18,143 nt of DNA from JAMORN01 sp027063545 [NCBI: bacterium] (GTDB taxonomy: Bacteria > JAMORN01). Under the pieces are notes generated by a model. That model was not told the origin of the DNA. It saw only the letters and a program-made list of their open reading frames with translations, and made no database searches. Every line of letters starts with the position of its first letter. Positions within the stretch are counted from its first letter, which is position 1. The translations under genes and the position numbers were made by a program. The stretch covers positions 1 to 18,143 of the forward strand of contig JAMORN010000281.1 of assembly GCA_027063545.1 (NCBI GenBank), written 5' to 3'. Shown in pieces: positions 14,638 through 18,143 of the stretch.

Positions 14638-17600
14638 ATGAACATAAATAAAAGTATGTTTAGTTTTTATACTAATATTTCTTCTTTTATACTAATATTT
14701 CTTTTAAATTTAAATGTCTTCTTAAATGCGCAAACAGTACCTTTTCATGATAGACTTCATTATGATTCTTTGAATTTAGTTCCTAATAATATTAGGGTAA
14801 ATCAAGTAGGGTATTTGCCTGATGATAGGGGTAAACGTGCTTTTGTAACTGCTTATGGAGATTATCAACCAAAAGAAGGGGATCCTTTTTATATTATTGA
14901 TGCTTATACAAAAGAGGTGGTTTATGAGGGAAAACTTAAAGATTCGGGATATGATTTTTTTAGAGGTTCGTGGTATATTCAGGCTTATTATAATTCAATA
15001 ACAGCTTGGGATCCACCTTATCCTTTAGTTGCTAATTATGGAGATGAACATATTTATTATGCAGAGTTTGGAGATTTTACTCAAGAAGGAACATTCCAGA
15101 TTGTATGTAATGGAGATACCTCTTGGACTTTTAGAATAAGTAAATACTTATTTAATGATTTATTAAATACAGAACTTAAATTTTTAGCATTTCAAAGATG
15201 TGGTCCTGATCCTTCATGGGCGCATGGCCCTTGTCATACCCATGATGGGGATTATTTGGGAGAAGAGTTTGATGGTGCTTTAGTTGGCGGTTGGCATGAC
15301 TGTGGAGATCATCCTAAATTTGCCTTAACTTTAAGTTATACAGCTTTTATGCTTTCGGTTTTATCTGCAGTTTTTGAGGATAAATTAAATGATCAATATA
15401 ATGCAGCAATGAATGATACAATATTTACAGATGGTATTCCAGATTTAATGTATGAGGCTTATAGAGGGACACAGTATATATTAAGACTTCTTGAGGTTTC
15501 AAAAAAGAAAGGAATTTGGCCTGATGATATGTACCATACAGTAGGAGATGGAGATTATGATCATTCATGGTGGGGAAGGCCAGAATGGCAGGATCAAGTA
15601 CCTCAAAGTCAAGGTGGAAGGCCAAGACCAGTAGTAGCAGGTGCAGGGGCTGAGGTTGCAGCAAAGTTCGGTGCAGCTCTTGCTTTCTTTGGAGGTGTTT
15701 GGAAAAAATATGATCCAGAATATGCCCAGAAATGTATTGATGCAGCAGAGGAACTTTATGAATATGCTAAAAATCATTTAAGTTCTCAAACAACTCATGG
15801 AGCTTACTATAGAAGTAATGGTAGATTTGATGATGAAATGGCAGCAATCACAGTAGGACTTTTATATGCAACAGGAGATGAGAAGTATAAATATGATCTA
15901 TTAGAAAATACAGATTATGGTCGTGCTACTAGTTATGAGTGGAATGCTTATCTTTTTCCTGGGGGTTGGCTTGCTATGAATGGAGATGGAGGCTTTTATC
16001 CGGGAGGTTGGGTTCAAGATTGGGAAAATATCTATGCAATGGTTTTATATGCTTTTAAAAAGTTAATTCTTCCAGATATTGAAACAGCAAGAAAATATAA
16101 TTTTACAGATGATGAATACAATAATTATTCTGTAAGAATAGCTTATGCATACTTAAAAAATCTTCAAGATGGGGGATTAATTGCTGATTATAGTGATCCT
16201 ACAGCAGGTGCCACTACAATGGCTGAACCTTATAATTTACCTACATTTTCTATGGATTGGGGATTTAATAGATATAATTTAGGTATATCTATTGCTGGTT
16301 TTTTCTTTATTGATGCTTTTGAAGGACAGACATTTGCGGTTGTAGAAGACTTACAAAATACAAATGAATGTAGAGGTAAAACAGAAATAGATTTTAATGA
16401 TTGGGCATGGTTAAGGAATTTTGCAGTAAGACATCTTGATTATATTTTAGGATTAAATCCATGGGATGTCTCTTTTGTTATGGGTGTTGGGACAAAAAAT
16501 TTAAATCATCCTCATAATAGGACAGCCTCTGCTGAACTTTTAAATAATGCAGCTGAACCTTATGATTATACTCCACCTGTAGGAGCATTGATGGGTGGTG
16601 TAAATCCTTCAAGTACTAATGTATTGAAAGAGGATGCTCAGGATTATACAGTTGATGAAACATGTGTTGATTATTCTATGGTACTTCTTGGAATGACATT
16701 AACTCATGCAGTAAAACTTCCACCAGATACAATACCTCCAGGTATTAAAAATTTAAGATATACTCAAGTATCAGAAAATACAGAACTTATTTCATGGGAA
16801 ACAACAGAATTATCAAAAGATACTCTATTCTTAGCAGCATCAAAAGAAATTTTAGAAGCCTATTTAAATGGAAATACAGCAGCAGGAGAATTTGTTTATA
16901 AGTTAGTTTCAAAAAAGGATGAAAATGCTATTAGTGACTTTCAATTTAACCATTTAGTTGAGGCAACACCCCTTGATATAGGTGTGACTTATTATTTTTA
17001 TATAAAAGCGTATGATGTTAAAGGAAATGTTTTGGTAGATGATAATAACGGTCAATTTTATTCTTTTACTTTGACAGAATTTACAGGAGTAGAAATATCT
17101 GATGTTACAGTTTGTAATATAACAGCCCATTCAGCAACAGTTTTATGGATGACAAATGTACCAGCGGATTCTAAAGTAAGATATGGGACATCACCAGGTG
17201 TTTATACAGATTCTATTCTTTTTGATGATATAACAATACCAACAACATTTCATAGGGTAACACTTGAGAATTTACAGGCAAATACAACCTATTATTTTGA
17301 GGTAATAAGTGGAGATGCTAAAGCAACAGGTACTTTTACTACAGAGTTTGAGTATGCAAATATTCAGGTTTTGGGTGCTTTTACATCTTCTAATGTTTTG
17401 TGGCTTAAGATTGTAAATAAAGAAAATTTAACTAAATACGCAGGTCTAGAAGTTAGAGTTTATTTAGATAAAGTAACCTCAACAAGTACAACAGCAAATA
17501 TATGGTTAAGTGAATTGTGGACAGGGGATAATTTAACGTCTCCTAGTGGTTCTTTAACTTTTGATTATTTAGGATTAAAAACAGATGAAAATGGATATAA

Positions 17601-18143
17601 GTATTTAAGTATTCAGATTTCAGATAAAGATACCCTCTATCCAACTGGTAAATTTGTTATGAAGATAGAATTTCAAAATACCACAGAAGAGGAATTAAGA
17701 GAAAGTTGGTCTTTAAGACCACATATTGACGAGGATCCATATCCTTATTATGAAGGAATAGGACCATCTGTTGATCCAACAACAGAACCTATTAGACAAG
17801 AGGGAGAGTGGGCTGGACTTCCAGCTTATTTAGAGGATCCTTATGTTGTTGTTTATAATCACGATGCACATATATATGGTTATTATCCAGAGTATGATTT
17901 TGAAAATGGAACTTTACATCAAGAATATGATATTACAATAAATGTAACTTCTCCATTAAATATAAATGAAAACAATTATGTTGTAATAACAGGTGATGAT
18001 GAGACTTATACTTTAACTATAGAAGGTACAGTAACTGTAAAGGGTGAGGTTTCTGGATATGGAAGTGTTGATAGAATAATCATAAATGGGACAGAAACAG
18101 CAGATTTTCCAGCAGATAATAATGGTGAGAATGTACCATTTAC
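14638..18143 (+). CDS. Secreted modular glycoside hydrolase family 9 enzyme, partial (3' end beyond window)
   Basis: 1168 codons are visible, still open at the right edge; AAGGAG lies 5 bases before the ATG. A signal peptide (hydrophobic to about 30, cleavage near LNA-Q) is followed by a CelD_N Ig-like domain (about 50-165; NIRVNQVGYLP) and the GH9 catalytic (alpha/alpha)6 domain (about 175-696). Key residues are GGWHDCGDHPKF with Asp221 and Asp224 (catalytic base region), NHPHNR (His624/His626) ahead of LMGGVNP, and the acid Glu674 in YTVDETCVDYS. Then come FN3-like modules at about 700-815 and 818-905, a probable CBM3-like module at about 907-1082 (SWSLRPH; VVVYNHDAHIYGYYP), and the start of another Ig-like module (TVKGEVSGYGSVDRIIING). 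It should hydrolyse beta-1,4-glucan, probably endoglucanase or processive. Cys replaces the common Ala in the WYDAGD motif. Any sorting signal at the C-terminus is not visible. Confidence 0.94.
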   Translation, partial: MNINKSMFSFYTNISSFILIFLLNLNVFLNAQTVPFHDRLHYDSLNLVPNNIRVNQVGYLPDDRGKRAFVTAYGDYQPKEGDPFYIIDAYTKEVVYEGKLKDSGYDFFRGSWYIQAYYNSITAWDPPYPLVANYGDEHIYYAEFGDFTQEGTFQIVCNGDTSWTFRISKYLFNDLLNTELKFLAFQRCGPDPSWAHGPCHTHDGDYLGEEFDGALVGGWHDCGDHPKFALTLSYTAFMLSVLSAVFEDKLNDQYNAAMNDTIFTDGIPDLMYEAYRGTQYILRLLEVSKKKGIWPDDMYHTVGDGDYDHSWWGRPEWQDQVPQSQGGRPRPVVAGAGAEVAAKFGAALAFFGGVWKKYDPEYAQKCIDAAEELYEYAKNHLSSQTTHGAYYRSNGRFDDEMAAITVGLLYATGDEKYKYDLLENTDYGRATSYEWNAYLFPGGWLAMNGDGGFYPGGWVQDWENIYAMVLYAFKKLILPDIETARKYNFTDDEYNNYSVRIAYAYLKNLQDGGLIADYSDPTAGATTMAEPYNLPTFSMDWGFNRYNLGISIAGFFFIDAFEGQTFAVVEDLQNTNECRGKTEIDFNDWAWLRNFAVRHLDYILGLNPWDVSFVMGVGTKNLNHPHNRTASAELLNNAAEPYDYTPPVGALMGGVNPSSTNVLKEDAQDYTVDETCVDYSMVLLGMTLTHAVKLPPDTIPPGIKNLRYTQVSENTELISWETTELSKDTLFLAASKEILEAYLNGNTAAGEFVYKLVSKKDENAISDFQFNHLVEATPLDIGVTYYFYIKAYDVKGNVLVDDNNGQFYSFTLTEFTGVEISDVTVCNITAHSATVLWMTNVPADSKVRYGTSPGVYTDSILFDDITIPTTFHRVTLENLQANTTYYFEVISGDAKATGTFTTEFEYANIQVLGAFTSSNVLWLKIVNKENLTKYAGLEVRVYLDKVTSTSTTANIWLSELWTGDNLTSPSGSLTFDYLGLKTDENGYKYLSIQISDKDTLYPTGKFVMKIEFQNTTEEELRESWSLRPHIDEDPYPYYEGIGPSVDPTTEPIRQEGEWAGLPAYLEDPYVVVYNHDAHIYGYYPEYDFENGTLHQEYDITINVTSPLNINENNYVVITGDDETYTLTIEGTVTVKGEVSGYGSVDRIIINGTETADFPADNNGENVPF
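14665..14704 (+). repeat. 20-bp tandem duplication within the signal-peptide codons
   Basis: Two adjacent copies of a 20-base unit (TTTTATACTAATATTTCTTC, then the same with a final T) occupy 14665-14684 and 14685-14704, with 19 of 20 identical. Because 20 is not a multiple of three, the copies are read in different frames: the first gives FYTNISS, the second FILIFLL, which supplies the hydrophobic core of the signal peptide. Confidence 0.9.

Noticed and set aside
15425-15777. Two overlapping minus-strand open frames inside the GH9 gene
   Set aside because: They are opposite the conserved GH9 catalytic domain and have no independent support.

Overview
The window is a stretch of a very AT-rich bacterial genome. 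The encoded lifestyle points to an anaerobic, Gram-negative polysaccharide degrader. An outer-membrane type polysaccharide export protein (SLBB repeats) implies an outer membrane. A complete Rnf complex implies ferredoxin:NAD+ based ion-motive energy conservation. A large secreted GH9 glycanase with a probable CBM3-like module implies cellulose or related glycan breakdown. Two predicted signal peptides would leave Gln at +1, a habit of Bacteroidetes and relatives, but clear AAGGAG-type Shine-Dalgarno sequences precede many genes, which is unlike Bacteroidetes proper. A deep FCB-type lineage (Fibrobacterota-like or similar) is my guess, not a demonstration.

Layout. (1) 1-4692, minus strand: a tight five-gene operon transcribed leftward and leaving the window. 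The order is ParA-family ATPase, a shrunken Hsp70/actin-fold-like protein, a soluble coiled-coil protein resembling a chemoreceptor hairpin, a protein resembling tandem CheW modules, and a partial protein resembling CheA (HPt-like start, then a P3-like dimerisation hairpin). Only ParA is an easy call. The other four are read from fold-level patterns and have lost the usual signature residues. Taken together they suggest a diverged chemosensory-type array with its own ParA positioner and a pseudo-chaperone. This is the most unusual thing in the window. (2) 4812-4885, plus strand: tRNA-Arg(CCT). The 3' end of an opposing YihY/BrkB-family membrane protein gene (minus, 4867-5817) runs into it. (3) 5901-9153, plus strand: rfbA (dTDP-glucose synthesis) overlapping a six-SLBB polysaccharide export gene, closed by a good intrinsic terminator. 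(4) 9236-14509, plus strand: rnfC-D-G-E-A-B. Here rnfB is split into two adjacent reading frames separated by TAA-T-ATG. (5) 14638 to the right edge: a large modular GH9 enzyme, incomplete in the window, with a 20-bp tandem duplication inside its signal-peptide region.

How the parts work together: the Rnf genes and the GH9 gene fit fermentative growth on plant polysaccharide, and rfbA plus the export protein fit synthesis and secretion of a surface polysaccharide. The minus-strand operon has no obvious metabolic role and may organise a cytoplasmic protein assembly. I saw no mobile element, CRISPR array or riboswitch. No gene-free stretch exceeds 300 bases.
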